NCBI GenBank assembly: GCA_040274765.1
Contig: JBEMAY010000004.1
Coordinates: 16,361 to 80,360, forward strand
From: Psychrobacillus sp040274765
GTDB lineage: Bacteria > Bacillota > Bacilli > Bacillales_A > Planococcaceae
Length of the DNA: 64,000 nt
Direction of reading: 5' to 3'
Shown here: in pieces, positions 45,791-54,114 of the stretch
Position numbering within the stretch: position 1 is the first letter of the stretch
Layout: every line of letters starts with the position of its first letter
The notes under the pieces: model-generated
What the model saw: the letters and a program-made list of their open reading frames with translations, nothing else
Database searches by the model: none
Told to the model about the DNA's origin: nothing
Position numbers and translations under genes: made by a program

Positions 45791-47605
45791 TTGACAACTG
45801 ATTCAAAAAATAAAATCTTAACTAGAGATGAAGTAGAAGAAAGTCTTACTTGGAAGCTGGAAGATATATATTCTACTGAAACAGAATGGGAAAAAGAATT
45901 CCAAGAAGTTGCCGAGTTAGCTAAAAAGGCCACTTCTTATCAAGGGACAATAAGTTCAGGATCAGGCGCATTGTTAGAAGTCTTAACATACCGAGACGAG
46001 CTAACTAGTAAATTACGTAAGCTTTATACTTATGCACATATGCGTAGTGACCAAGATACAGCTAACAGTAAATACCAGGCCATGGATAGTCGTATAAAAT
46101 CATTATATGTAAAGGTTTCTACAGAGCTTTCTTTCTTAGTCCCTGAAATATTGTCACTAGATGAAACAATCCTGGAGAAATACCTAAATGAAAATAATGA
46201 TCTTCAAGTTTATAGACAAATGCTAGAGGAAATAAATAAAGAGCGCCCACATGTGCTTGCGAAGGAACAAGAAGCGCTACTGGCTCAGTTTTCTGAAGTG
46301 GCGGGAGCATCTGCGGATACGTTCGGTAAGTTAAATAATGCAGATTTGGAATTCCCTTATATTAAGGACGAGGACGGCAATGAAGTACAACTTACACATG
46401 GTCGTTACAGTAGATTTCTAGAAAGTGGAGATCGACGTGTTCGTGAAGATGCATTTAAGGCTATGTACGATACCTATGGTAAATTTAGAAATACATTTGC
46501 ATCTACTCTGAGTGGAAATATTAAAGGGGATAACGTGAATGCAAAAATAAGAAATTATACATCTGCTAGAGAAGCTGCTCTGTCAGCTAACCATATTCCT
46601 GAGTCTGTGTATGATAACTTAGTTGAAACAGTTAACAAAAATGTGCATTTACTACATCGATATGTCAGCCTTCGTAAAAAAGTTTTAGGTGTAGAGGAGC
46701 TACATATGTATGACTTGTACACGCCGCTTGTAAAAGAATTAAAAATGGAATATACGTACGATGAGGCTTGTCAGGTAATGCTAGAAAGCTTTAAGCCATT
46801 AGGCGAGGAATATGTCTCTATCGTGGAAAAAGGCTTAGAGAACCGTTGGGTAGACGTTGTAGAAACGAAAGGAAAACGTTCTGGTGCCTATTCATCTGGT
46901 ACGTATGGTACGAACCCTTATATCCTTATGAACTGGCAAGATAACGTAGATAATTTATTTACACTTGCTCATGAGTTTGGACATAGTATCCATAGCTACT
47001 ATACTAGAGAAAATCAACCGTATGTATATGGTGACTATTCGATTTTCGTTGCAGAGGTAGCCTCAACTTGTAACGAGGCCTTGTTAAATGATCATTTATT
47101 AAAAACAATTGAAGATCCTAAGAAGCGTATTTATTTGCTGAATCATTGGCTTGAAGGTTTTAGAGGTACAGTATTCAGACAAACTATGTTTGCGGAGTTT
47201 GAGCATATCATTCATCAACTAGACCAAGACGGAGAAGCGCTAACAGCTGATAAGCTAACAGAGGTTTATTACGATTTAAATAAGAAATATTTTGGGGATG
47301 ATATAGTAATTGATGAGCAAATTGGTTTAGAATGGACGAGAATTCCTCACTTCTATTACAATTACTATGTGTATCAATATGCCACTGGTCTTAGTGCTGC
47401 TACTGCACTGAGCAATCAAATTTTATCTGAAGGACAGCCAGCAGTAGACCGTTATATTAATGAGTTTTTAAAAGCAGGCTGCTCCGATTATCCAATTGAA
47501 GTATTGAAAAAAGCTGGGGTAGATATGAATACAGCCTCTCCAATTGAAGAGGCTTGTAAAGTATTTGAACAAAAACTAAATGAACTAGAGCAGTTACTGA
47601 GCTAA
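45791..47605 (+). CDS. pepF: oligoendopeptidase F
   Basis: This 604-residue M3 zinc metallopeptidase cleaves short oligopeptides in the cytoplasm. The zinc site HEFGHSIH has ligands His394 and His398 with catalytic Glu395; a further Glu ligand lies in FVAEVASTCNE. It starts at TTG after AGGAGGAG. It fits with the two peptide importers in this window, which supply its substrates. Confidence 0.95.
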   Translation: MTTDSKNKILTRDEVEESLTWKLEDIYSTETEWEKEFQEVAELAKKATSYQGTISSGSGALLEVLTYRDELTSKLRKLYTYAHMRSDQDTANSKYQAMDSRIKSLYVKVSTELSFLVPEILSLDETILEKYLNENNDLQVYRQMLEEINKERPHVLAKEQEALLAQFSEVAGASADTFGKLNNADLEFPYIKDEDGNEVQLTHGRYSRFLESGDRRVREDAFKAMYDTYGKFRNTFASTLSGNIKGDNVNAKIRNYTSAREAALSANHIPESVYDNLVETVNKNVHLLHRYVSLRKKVLGVEELHMYDLYTPLVKELKMEYTYDEACQVMLESFKPLGEEYVSIVEKGLENRWVDVVETKGKRSGAYSSGTYGTNPYILMNWQDNVDNLFTLAHEFGHSIHSYYTRENQPYVYGDYSIFVAEVASTCNEALLNDHLLKTIEDPKKRIYLLNHWLEGFRGTVFRQTMFAEFEHIIHQLDQDGEALTADKLTEVYYDLNKKYFGDDIVIDEQIGLEWTRIPHFYYNYYVYQYATGLSAATALSNQILSEGQPAVDRYINEFLKAGCSDYPIEVLKKAGVDMNTASPIEEACKVFEQKLNELEQLLS

Positions 47606-47612
47606 GTGTCGG

Positions 47613-47642
47613 GCCACCTCTTACTAGAGGTGGCTTTTATAT
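47613..47642 (+). terminator. terminator after pepF
   Basis: GCCACCTCT and AGAGGTGGC pair around TACT, followed by TTTTAT. Confidence 0.88.
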
Positions 47643-47693
47643 TTGGTAGAAGGCGAAATCTTTGACGAATTTGTGAAAGTAGAGGTTAATCGG

Positions 47694-47722
47694 TTGTTTT
47701 TATTACTGGAGCGTGCTAAAGT
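47694..47722 (+). promoter_or_regulatory. promoter of the RoxS-like sRNA
   Basis: TTGTTT and TAAAGT are spaced by 17 bases and place the start near 47729, right at the redox operator. Confidence 0.6.
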
Positions 47723-47727
47723 AAGAG

Positions 47728-47743
47728 TGTGAAATAAATCACA
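47728..47743. promoter_or_regulatory. Rex/Fnr-type palindromic operator
   Basis: TGTGAAATAAATCACA is a perfect TGTGA-N6-TCACA palindrome with an A/T-only spacer, as in Rex sites; the right flank adds the outer A of the Rex consensus. It covers the likely start of the RoxS-like RNA. B. subtilis roxS is known to be repressed by Rex, so Rex is the favoured binder. Fnr has an almost identical consensus. Confidence 0.8.
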
Positions 47744-47832
47744 AGATAACATACACCCCTTTGTTTGAACGTGAACATTTCTCCCATCCCCTTTGTAAAA
47801 AACCCTTTCCTAACTGAGGAAAGGGTTTTTTC
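47729..47832 (+). ncRNA. roxS: RoxS/RsaE small regulatory RNA
   Basis: The transcript of about 104 nucleotides lies between pepF and the yjbH (spxH) gene, where S. aureus rsaE is found. It contains the family's landmarks: AATCACA...AACATAC near the 5' end, ACCCCTTTGTTTGAA, a GTGAA segment, TTTCTCCCATCCCCTTTGT and a terminator. The two C-rich CCCCTTTG loops are the known pairing regions that silence central-metabolism and redox mRNAs. Identification is from memory of the RsaE sequence and from location; a covariance search would confirm it. Confidence 0.88.
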
Positions 47833-47835
47833 TTT
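47797..47835 (+). terminator. terminator of the RoxS-like RNA
   Basis: AAAAAACCCTTTCC pairs with GGAAAGGGTTTTTT around a 7-base loop, followed by CTTTTT. Confidence 0.93.
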
Positions 47836-48083
47836 TTACTTATAAAGTGGGGGGAGTAAAGATATAAATAAACTCTAGTTAAATTAGACATCAGGATTAC
47901 ATCTACAATACGACTGGCTGGTGTAGAAATTAAACTCTTGCAACGACAAAACCCTATTTTTTAGATAATCAAATAAATAGTTAATCTATCCTCTAGTACA
48001 TTTCAAAAATATACTAAAGTTTTTACGAAATAAGCTTCTCCACTCTTATCTAATCGACTAAATAGGATAGCCAAGTACATACA
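47836..48083. other. gap between roxS and the spxH terminator
   Basis: I see no supported gene, promoter or repeat in these 250 AT-rich bases. Confidence 0.5.
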
Positions 48084-48115
48084 TAATAAAAGCCGTAAAC
48101 ATTTCTGTTTACGGC
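48084..48115 (-). terminator. terminator after spxH (minus strand)
   Basis: GCCGTAAACA and TGTTTACGGC pair perfectly. On the minus strand TTTTATTAT follows. Confidence 0.88.
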
Positions 48116-48129
48116 CACAAATAATATAT

Positions 48130-48948
48130 TTATCTATTTTTTAAACGCCAAACTACTAGATTTGGAAGTACAACTCTCTCCACTTCCTGACGTAATAGAA
48201 GCTTTTTTAATTCATATTCAGCTTGATGGAGCGTTAAACCATAGTAGTCAGCAATTTCCTTAGTAGTCAATGTTTGAAATCGATTTAATAACTTATCAAG
48301 TCCGGGTGGATCTTGTCTTTTAGGAGAAGCATTTAGCATCTCTTGTAAAATTTGTACATATATATCATAAGGATAAGTGCCAGCAATTTTAATGCCTTCA
48401 TCTTCTATATTTTCATTAAAAAATACAACCGTTGGGAACGTATCCACTTCCATTTCGCAAGTGATGGATAAATCACTTTGGAAGGAGCGTAAACATTCTT
48501 GAGACTGGAAGTCACGTGTGAATTCCTCTACATCAATTTTTGCTTCCATTGCAAGCTCTTGTAATACCGAAAAAGAAGTTACATTTTTTGTTTGAAGGAA
48601 TAGGTATTCCTGTATTTTATTAAAAAAACGAAGCGCAGCCTTTTTTCCTTGGAATTCTGCAGCCTTTACCGCAATAGAAGGTAATACAGAATGTTGAATA
48701 TATGGATAGTTTCCATCACCTTCAACTGCTTCCTTGGAAAAACCACAAGCAATATTCAAATTATTAAGCTTAGTGCTTAGCACAGTTCGAATTGTAAAGT
48801 ATTGTCCATATTCCACTTGTAATTTTCTTATAATCGGTTGCAAATCCCAACAAGCAGAACAAAGCGGATCTAAAAACATATACATTTCAAGCGGCTTGTT
48901 TGTAATAGGAGCATTGATCGGCTCAACAGGAATTTGTATTCTTGTCAC
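48130..48948 (-). CDS. spxH: ClpXP adaptor SpxH (YjbH)
   Basis: SpxH binds Spx and speeds its degradation by ClpXP. The 272-residue protein has a DsbA-like thioredoxin fold with Cys30-Ser-Ala-Cys33 (DPLCSACWD), a long helical insert, and a C-terminal winged-helix-like part (TTKEIADYYGLTLHQAEYELKK). A His-rich N-terminus seen in B. subtilis YjbH is not present. It overlaps the upstream globin gene by 4 bases (ATGA), so both are made from one message. Confidence 0.93.
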   Translation of the reverse strand: MTRIQIPVEPINAPITNKPLEMYMFLDPLCSACWDLQPIIRKLQVEYGQYFTIRTVLSTKLNNLNIACGFSKEAVEGDGNYPYIQHSVLPSIAVKAAEFQGKKAALRFFNKIQEYLFLQTKNVTSFSVLQELAMEAKIDVEEFTRDFQSQECLRSFQSDLSITCEMEVDTFPTVVFFNENIEDEGIKIAGTYPYDIYVQILQEMLNASPKRQDPPGLDKLLNRFQTLTTKEIADYYGLTLHQAEYELKKLLLRQEVERVVLPNLVVWRLKNR

Positions 48949-49343
48949 ATCTTCTCCTCCTCATGACTCATTTGATTGACCATGTGGTTGGCAGTAAGTA
49001 CAAGTCTTCTATATAAATCATGACGCACCTTTCCATCAAGTTCGACTTCGTCCATTGCTTCTGACATACAGCTGAGCCAAGCTTCTGCACGTTCAGGTGT
49101 GATAGAGAAAGGGTTATGGCGCATCTTTAACATTGGATGTCCATGTTCTTCCGAATATATATTTGGTCCCCCAAGATATTGAGTTAAAAATTGTTTTTGT
49201 TTTCGCGCTGTTTCCGTTAAGTCTTCAGGAAATATCGGCTTAAGCTTTGGATGTTTTGCTACTTTGCTATAAAACGTATCAACAAGGAGTGATAATTTAT
49301 CTGCACCTATCTCGTCATATGGTAAAATCGGCTTCTGGTTCAT
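48945..49343 (-). CDS. yjbI: truncated haemoglobin, group II (HbO/YjbI)
   Basis: The 132-residue protein is a group II truncated globin: LLVDTFYSKVAKHPKLKPIFP, QFLTQYLGGPNIYSEEHGHPMLKMRHNPFSI with the proximal His, then AEAWLSCMSEAMDE with the conserved Trp. In this family it binds oxygen or NO. Its conserved coupling to SpxH suggests that it protects or tunes the adaptor's thiols. AAAGGAG precedes the ATG. Confidence 0.93.
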   Translation of the reverse strand: MNQKPILPYDEIGADKLSLLVDTFYSKVAKHPKLKPIFPEDLTETARKQKQFLTQYLGGPNIYSEEHGHPMLKMRHNPFSITPERAEAWLSCMSEAMDEVELDGKVRHDLYRRLVLTANHMVNQMSHEEEKM

Positions 49344-49435
49344 AGTTGTTTACTCCTTTGCTTTAGCACTTAATTCATTTTAGCAATCAAATGCGAATAT
49401 CTCAAACAATTAGACTGTAATTAAAAACGATATAG

Positions 49436-49463
49436 AAAAAACGACCAATTTTGGCGGTCGTTT
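49436..49463 (-). terminator. terminator after yjbJ (minus strand)
   Basis: AAACGACC and GGTCGTTT pair around a 9-base loop, with a T-run on the minus strand. Confidence 0.82.
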
Positions 49464-49468
49464 ATACG

Positions 49469-50071
49469 TTAAACTAAGAAATTATTTAGAACTTTTTTCA
49501 CATAATTTTCCGTTTCCTTATAGGGAGGAATGCCATTGAATTTTTTGACTGATCCTGGTCCAGCGTTATAGGCCGCTAGCGCTTTTTCTAGATTACCGTC
49601 AAATTGCTCTAACATTTGTTTCAAATACTTTGTTCCACCCATGACGTTTTGCTCCGGATCCAGAATATTCTGTACTCCTAAATACTTAGCTGTGCCTGGC
49701 ATAAGTTGCATCAAACCAGATGCACCTGCTGAGCTAATGGCACTAGGGTTAAAATTAGATTCTTGTTTGATCACCGAAGAAATTAATTTTGCTGGCACAT
49801 TATATGCTTCAGAAGCTTTGTCTATGATCTCTTCTATTGACGAGGAGCTCCCTACTGGAACTTGCCTAGAACCGTAGGAATTATTTATACCGTTTTGGGG
49901 TATATAAACAGGTAAGTCACCACTATATAATAGGGAATCTAATTTAATAGAAGAACCATCATTAGATGTCTCCTGCAGAACCTGTCCTAGCATATCTGAA
50001 AAAAGAGAAGAAGAGTTGTAAGTTTGGGAACTCTGTACACTTCCTAAAATTTGCATAGCATTAATATCCAT
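49469..50071 (-). CDS. yjbJ: lytic transglycosylase, SLT domain (YjbJ-like)
   Basis: The 200-residue protein has an N-terminal low-complexity region and a C-terminal SLT/lysozyme-like domain. The catalytic Glu is in SVIKQESNFNPSA, followed by GASGLMQLMPGTAKYLGV and ALAAYNAGPGSVKKF. It cleaves peptidoglycan. No classical signal peptide is visible, so its export route is unclear. No good ribosome site precedes ATG 50071; ATG 50056 is an alternative. It is read after yjbK and may rely on coupling. Confidence 0.88.
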   Translation of the reverse strand: MDINAMQILGSVQSSQTYNSSSLFSDMLGQVLQETSNDGSSIKLDSLLYSGDLPVYIPQNGINNSYGSRQVPVGSSSSIEEIIDKASEAYNVPAKLISSVIKQESNFNPSAISSAGASGLMQLMPGTAKYLGVQNILDPEQNVMGGTKYLKQMLEQFDGNLEKALAAYNAGPGSVKKFNGIPPYKETENYVKKVLNNFLV

Positions 50072-50104
50072 TAACGTTTTTAAAGACTTAATATCTATAA
50101 AGCA

Positions 50105-50680
50105 TCAACCTTTCAAAGAATTCATAGCCTTTACAAGACGTGCAATCTTTTTATCGGTCGAACGGAGAGGGATTTGATGGTTTTTCAATAATTCATCAAA
50201 GAATTTTTTCCCTTTTTCGACATCTTTACTTTCATATTCCAGCTCATAATCTTCTGTACGACTATATGAGGAGTGGTCTAGGAAAAGTATGCCTTCGTCC
50301 AGCTTCAATTGAGCGCGATTCGTCTTTATACTCCCAAAGCAAGTAAGGGATTTAGAGGCAATCAGCTCATCGATAAATGGAATGGAAGGGAATAGCCCTT
50401 GGTTAATAATTATATCTCTTTGCTCGTCTGTTATTAAAATAGTTTGCTCATTCATCACGTGCCTTGTAACTGGAGACTTAAGGGTAAGTTCATTTTGATT
50501 TTCCATTACTCTTAAGCGAAATCCCATATGGTTATTTTTAAAAAATTGATCTGGTGTATCATAGTAATAATTGGTTTGAGTTTTAAAATGCTGGGATTTG
50601 ATATGGAAATAATCTGTTAACCTCATGAACTCTTCTTTTGTTAATAAATTTTTAAATTCAATCTCTTGCTCAGATAACAT
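50105..50680 (-). CDS. yjbK: CYTH domain protein (YjbK)
   Basis: The 191-residue protein has the CYTH/triphosphate tunnel fold. It shows an N-terminal EIEFKN, a YYDTPD strand, FRLRV, LTLKSP and YELEYES near the end, the charged residues that line the tunnel and bind metal and polyphosphate. The substrate may be inorganic triphosphate or a nucleotide. AAGGTG precedes the ATG. It is divergent from yjbL-relQ, as in B. subtilis. Confidence 0.9.
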   Translation of the reverse strand: MLSEQEIEFKNLLTKEEFMRLTDYFHIKSQHFKTQTNYYYDTPDQFFKNNHMGFRLRVMENQNELTLKSPVTRHVMNEQTILITDEQRDIIINQGLFPSIPFIDELIASKSLTCFGSIKTNRAQLKLDEGILFLDHSSYSRTEDYELEYESKDVEKGKKFFDELLKNHQIPLRSTDKKIARLVKAMNSLKG

Positions 50681-50777
50681 AGTCTCACACCTTTCATATT
50701 ATTTCATTATAGACGGTTTGCAATGAGTTTCAATATGTTAAAATAGTTACAGAATAGACAGAAGGGAACGATGTGTT

Positions 50778-51161
50778 TTGCCTATTACATTTCAAGTTCA
50801 AAGTGGCGTCCAATTAGAAAACGATATCCGATTTACTTTAGAGGATGTGCCTAAAGGGTTAAATATAAAAGCTGGCGGACAGATGATTACGGATTCTGAT
50901 TCTTTAGCTTTCGTTTATTTATTAGAAGGGGATAGCGAATTTCACTATCTCAAGTTTGGTCAGGATGTATGGCCATTATTGGTCAATACTTTAAAAGCTA
51001 CCGAAGATCCTGTTTTACAAATCGGTGACCAAAGAGTGGCCTTAGAGAAATTTAGAGAAGAGTTAGAAATGCTAATATTTAATATTGAAGGTAATGATAA
51101 TTATGGGGCAGATTTTGCTCAAGCCGTTGAAAATGCCTTTAAAGAAATTTTAAAAGCATAA
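50778..51161 (+). CDS. yjbL: YjbL (UPF0738) family protein
   Basis: The 127-residue cytoplasmic protein starts at TTG after AAGGGAACG and matches UPF0738. Its function is unknown. It is rich in acidic residues and has no membrane segment. It precedes relQ by 28 bases and heads that operon, as in B. subtilis. Confidence 0.82.
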   Translation: MPITFQVQSGVQLENDIRFTLEDVPKGLNIKAGGQMITDSDSLAFVYLLEGDSEFHYLKFGQDVWPLLVNTLKATEDPVLQIGDQRVALEKFREELEMLIFNIEGNDNYGADFAQAVENAFKEILKA

Positions 51162-51189
51162 TAAGTGTTCAAAGTGGAGGTTTAGTAGT

Positions 51190-51849
51190 ATGGGCCAATG
51201 GGAACGTTTTTTAGAGCCATATAAGCAGGCAGTTGATGAGTTAAAAGTTAAATTGAAAGGTATGCGGACTCAATTTGATATTGAGAATACTAATTCTCCA
51301 ATTGAATTTGTCACTGGTAGGGTTAAACCACTGGCCAGTATATATGATAAGTCATTAGAAAAGGGTATTGTATTTGAACCTTCTGCAACACTTGCAAGAG
51401 AAATTCCTGACATCGCTGGACTACGAATGATGTGTCAATTCGTAGATGATATAGAAACGGTCATCCATTTGCTGCGTAGTAGAAAAGATATGACTATTAT
51501 CGAAGAAAGAGATTATATTAGTCATAAAAAGCAGAGTGGATATCGATCCTTTCATGTCATCATTGAATACCCTGTACAGACGATTCACGGAGAGGTGAAC
51601 ATATTAGCGGAAATTCAAATTCGTACATTAGCAATGAATTTTTGGGCCTCCATTGAGCATTCGTTAAATTATAAATATAAAGGTGTATTTCCCGAAGAGA
51701 TTAAAACAAGACTGCAATATGCAGCAGAGGCTGCTTTTCGATTAGATGAAGAAATGTCCCTTATCCGGGGAGAGATTCAGGAAGCACAAAAATATTTTAG
51801 TGAGAACAAGGAGCTATCTCCACCTCATATAAAAGGAGAAAAAATATAA
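51190..51849 (+). CDS. relQ: small alarmone synthetase RelQ (GTP pyrophosphokinase)
   Basis: This 219-residue single-domain (p)ppGpp synthetase lacks the hydrolase and regulatory parts of full-length Rel. It has VTGRVKPLASIYDK, IPDIAGLRMMCQFVDDI, the ATP/GTP site YISHKKQSGYRSFHVIIEYP and EIQIRTLAMNFWASIEHSLNYKY. Family members form tetramers activated by pppGpp. GGAGG precedes the ATG. The next gene, NAD kinase, is also nucleotide metabolism. Confidence 0.95.
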   Translation: MGQWERFLEPYKQAVDELKVKLKGMRTQFDIENTNSPIEFVTGRVKPLASIYDKSLEKGIVFEPSATLAREIPDIAGLRMMCQFVDDIETVIHLLRSRKDMTIIEERDYISHKKQSGYRSFHVIIEYPVQTIHGEVNILAEIQIRTLAMNFWASIEHSLNYKYKGVFPEEIKTRLQYAAEAAFRLDEEMSLIRGEIQEAQKYFSENKELSPPHIKGEKI

Positions 51850-51867
51850 AAGAGAGGCCGTGGTACA

Positions 51868-52671
51868 ATGAATTTCTTTATACAGTCTCGAAACGATGAA
51901 CTATCCAATCAGTTAATGGAAACTGCAAAAATGTATCTTACAGATTTTGGGTTAACGTTAAACGAAGAGAATCCTGATATCGTTCTTTCCATTGGTGGTG
52001 ACGGTACTTTATTGCATGCTTTTCATAAGTACAAACATATGACGGATTCTGTTGCATTTGTTGGTATTCACACCGGGCATCTTGGTTTCTATGCAGATTG
52101 GAAACCTGCAGAAATAGAAAAACTCGTTATCAGTATTGCGAAAAAAGAATTTAAGGTGATTGAATATCCATTGCTTGAAGTAACGATTAACTATAAGCAT
52201 GGAGAGGATAGCTCGGTTTATTTAGCATTAAACGAATCTACTGTAAAATCCCCTGACGTAACACTTGTAATGGATGTAGAGCTGAACGGAAGCTTGTTCG
52301 AGAGATTTAGAGGAGACGGCTTATGTATGTCGACTCCATCCGGAAGTACTGCGTACAATAAAGCACTTGGAGGAGCAATCGTTCATCCTTCATTAGAGGC
52401 TATGCAGCTAGCTGAAATCGCTTCGATTAATAATCGGGTGTTCCGTACGGTTGGTTCTTCGTTAGTGCTGCCTAAGCACCATACCTGCTTGCTACGACCA
52501 GTGAATGGTCCTGATTTTATGGTTACTGTCGATCATCTTCACCTGCTACATAAGGACGTTGCCTCTATTGAATATAAGGTGGCAGAGGAAAAGGTTCGTT
52601 TTGCTAGATTTCGTGCATTTCCTTTTTGGACAAGAGTGCATGACAGCTTCATAGATAGTGACTTAAAATAA
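51868..52671 (+). CDS. nadK: NAD kinase
   Basis: The 267-residue NAD kinase makes NADP. It has the GGDGT motif at residues 43-47, NESTVKSPDVTLVMDVEL, and FRGDGLCMSTPSGSTAYNKALGGAIV. It is the orthologue of B. subtilis NadF (YjbN), which sits in the same operon with relQ. GAGAGG precedes the ATG. The stop overlaps the next start by one base (TAATG). Confidence 0.95.
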   Translation: MNFFIQSRNDELSNQLMETAKMYLTDFGLTLNEENPDIVLSIGGDGTLLHAFHKYKHMTDSVAFVGIHTGHLGFYADWKPAEIEKLVISIAKKEFKVIEYPLLEVTINYKHGEDSSVYLALNESTVKSPDVTLVMDVELNGSLFERFRGDGLCMSTPSGSTAYNKALGGAIVHPSLEAMQLAEIASINNRVFRTVGSSLVLPKHHTCLLRPVNGPDFMVTVDHLHLLHKDVASIEYKVAEEKVRFARFRAFPFWTRVHDSFIDSDLK

Positions 52672-53588
52672 TGACGGAAAATAACATACAACTCTCTTTT
52701 ACTGTGGAACAATCACTTCTCCTAAGAGAGGCAATTAGCCAATATGGTATATCTAAAAAAGCCCTTACTAGTATTAAGTTTGAAGGCGGTCAAATTAAAG
52801 TAAATGGCGAAGAAAAGACAGTTAGATATATGCTTGAAAAAGGTGACATTGTTACGATTGTGTTTCCTAGGGAGAAGAAAAGTGAAGGATTAATAGCCGA
52901 GGAAATGTACTTTCCTATATTATTTGAAGATGAGCATTTACTAGTTATATCTAAAAAAGCAGGAATGAGTACAATTCCTTCTCGAGAACATCCTACAGGT
53001 ACATTAGCAAATGGGATTGCTGGTTACCTGGAAAAGAATTCATCTGCTTCTACCGTTCATATCGTTACGAGGCTGGACAAGGATACGTCGGGCTTAGTAT
53101 GTATTGCAAAGCATCGTCATGCTCATCACTTAATGAGTGAAATGCAAAAGGCAGGATCTATTTCTAGAACCTACGAGGCGATTGTACATGGTAGTGTCGA
53201 ACAAGATTCCTTCCTTATCGATGCTCCTATAGGCCGAAAGGATACGAGTATAATTGAGCGTAGGATTGACCCAGAAGGAAAGCAAGCTAAAACGTCTGTA
53301 GAAGTAATAAAGAGATTTGCGGTTAATGGGGAAAATCTAACTCATGTAAGATTGAAACTTTTTACTGGTAGAACTCATCAAATTAGAGTACATATGATGT
53401 CAGTAGGACACCCTCTAATTGGTGATGATCTATATGGTGGCTCCTTGGCTATTATGTCTCGTCAGGCATTACACGCCAAACAGCTGAAATTGATTCATCC
53501 ATTTACAAAGCAATCTATAATGATAGAAGATGAATATCCTATCGATATGGCAGCTGTTTTAGAAAAAGCTTCTCAACGTAACAAGTAG
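52671..53588 (+). CDS. yjbO: RluA/RluD-type pseudouridine synthase (YjbO)
   Basis: This 305-residue enzyme has a short S4-like N-terminal region (ISKKALTSIKFEGGQIKVNGE) and a catalytic domain with VTRLDKDTSGLVCIAKH holding the catalytic Asp, then FTGRTHQIRVHM and HPLIGDDLYGG. It converts uridines in rRNA or tRNA; the target site is not known from sequence. It is coupled to nadK and ends the operon. Confidence 0.92.
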   Translation: MTENNIQLSFTVEQSLLLREAISQYGISKKALTSIKFEGGQIKVNGEEKTVRYMLEKGDIVTIVFPREKKSEGLIAEEMYFPILFEDEHLLVISKKAGMSTIPSREHPTGTLANGIAGYLEKNSSASTVHIVTRLDKDTSGLVCIAKHRHAHHLMSEMQKAGSISRTYEAIVHGSVEQDSFLIDAPIGRKDTSIIERRIDPEGKQAKTSVEVIKRFAVNGENLTHVRLKLFTGRTHQIRVHMMSVGHPLIGDDLYGGSLAIMSRQALHAKQLKLIHPFTKQSIMIEDEYPIDMAAVLEKASQRNK

Positions 53589-54114
53589 AGTTTTCTAACA
53601 TTTCTTTTATGAAAGTAATATTCAGACTCAAACAATACATAAGGACAATTCAACTTATATTACAATCAGAATAGTATATTGCAGGAAATCGAGTTCACTT
53701 TCTGATGTGGGAAGTTATTTGAATCATATTTAATCCTAGCATTAGCCAATAAATAAAAAACGGGACAAGGGGGGTGAATCAAATCGCTGCCCTTGTTTCA
53801 TTTTGAAAATAGTGTAGAAGATGTAGAATGCTCTTGTCATTCGTAAAGATAATCATGCTATAGCTGATGATAAACGTGTTCATTTATCGATTTTAGTGCC
53901 CCGCTTGCGCTGTAATTAATTTACTTTAAATCAAGTGTAGCCTTTGCCATGCCTTTCTTATAAGGATCTTAGTGAATTTTCTTGCACGAGTTTTAGTATG
54001 ATTTCCCGGGGAATAATATATTGATGTAACTTTTTCCTGTATAAAGAAAGCAGTTGCTTAATAAAAATAGTGGTTTTACAATAGAGAGGTTGAATGCCGA
54101 GAGGAGGGAAAGAT
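53589..54114 (+). other. intergenic region upstream of mgtE
   Basis: About 525 bases without a supported gene. One hairpin (ACAAGGG...CCCTTGT at 53764-53797, with T after it) may end the yjbO transcript. I looked for an M-box magnesium riboswitch and saw no convincing match. Stretches near 53800-53960 look like decayed sequence. Confidence 0.5.

Noticed and set aside
47771..47846. A possible 24-residue frame starting at GTG inside the RoxS-like RNA.
   Set aside because: There is no ribosome site and it runs through the terminator stem; the RNA is better explained as non-coding.
53589..54114. Possible magnesium riboswitch upstream of mgtE.
   Set aside because: I could not find the conserved M-box sequence blocks; only a weak terminator-like hairpin is present.
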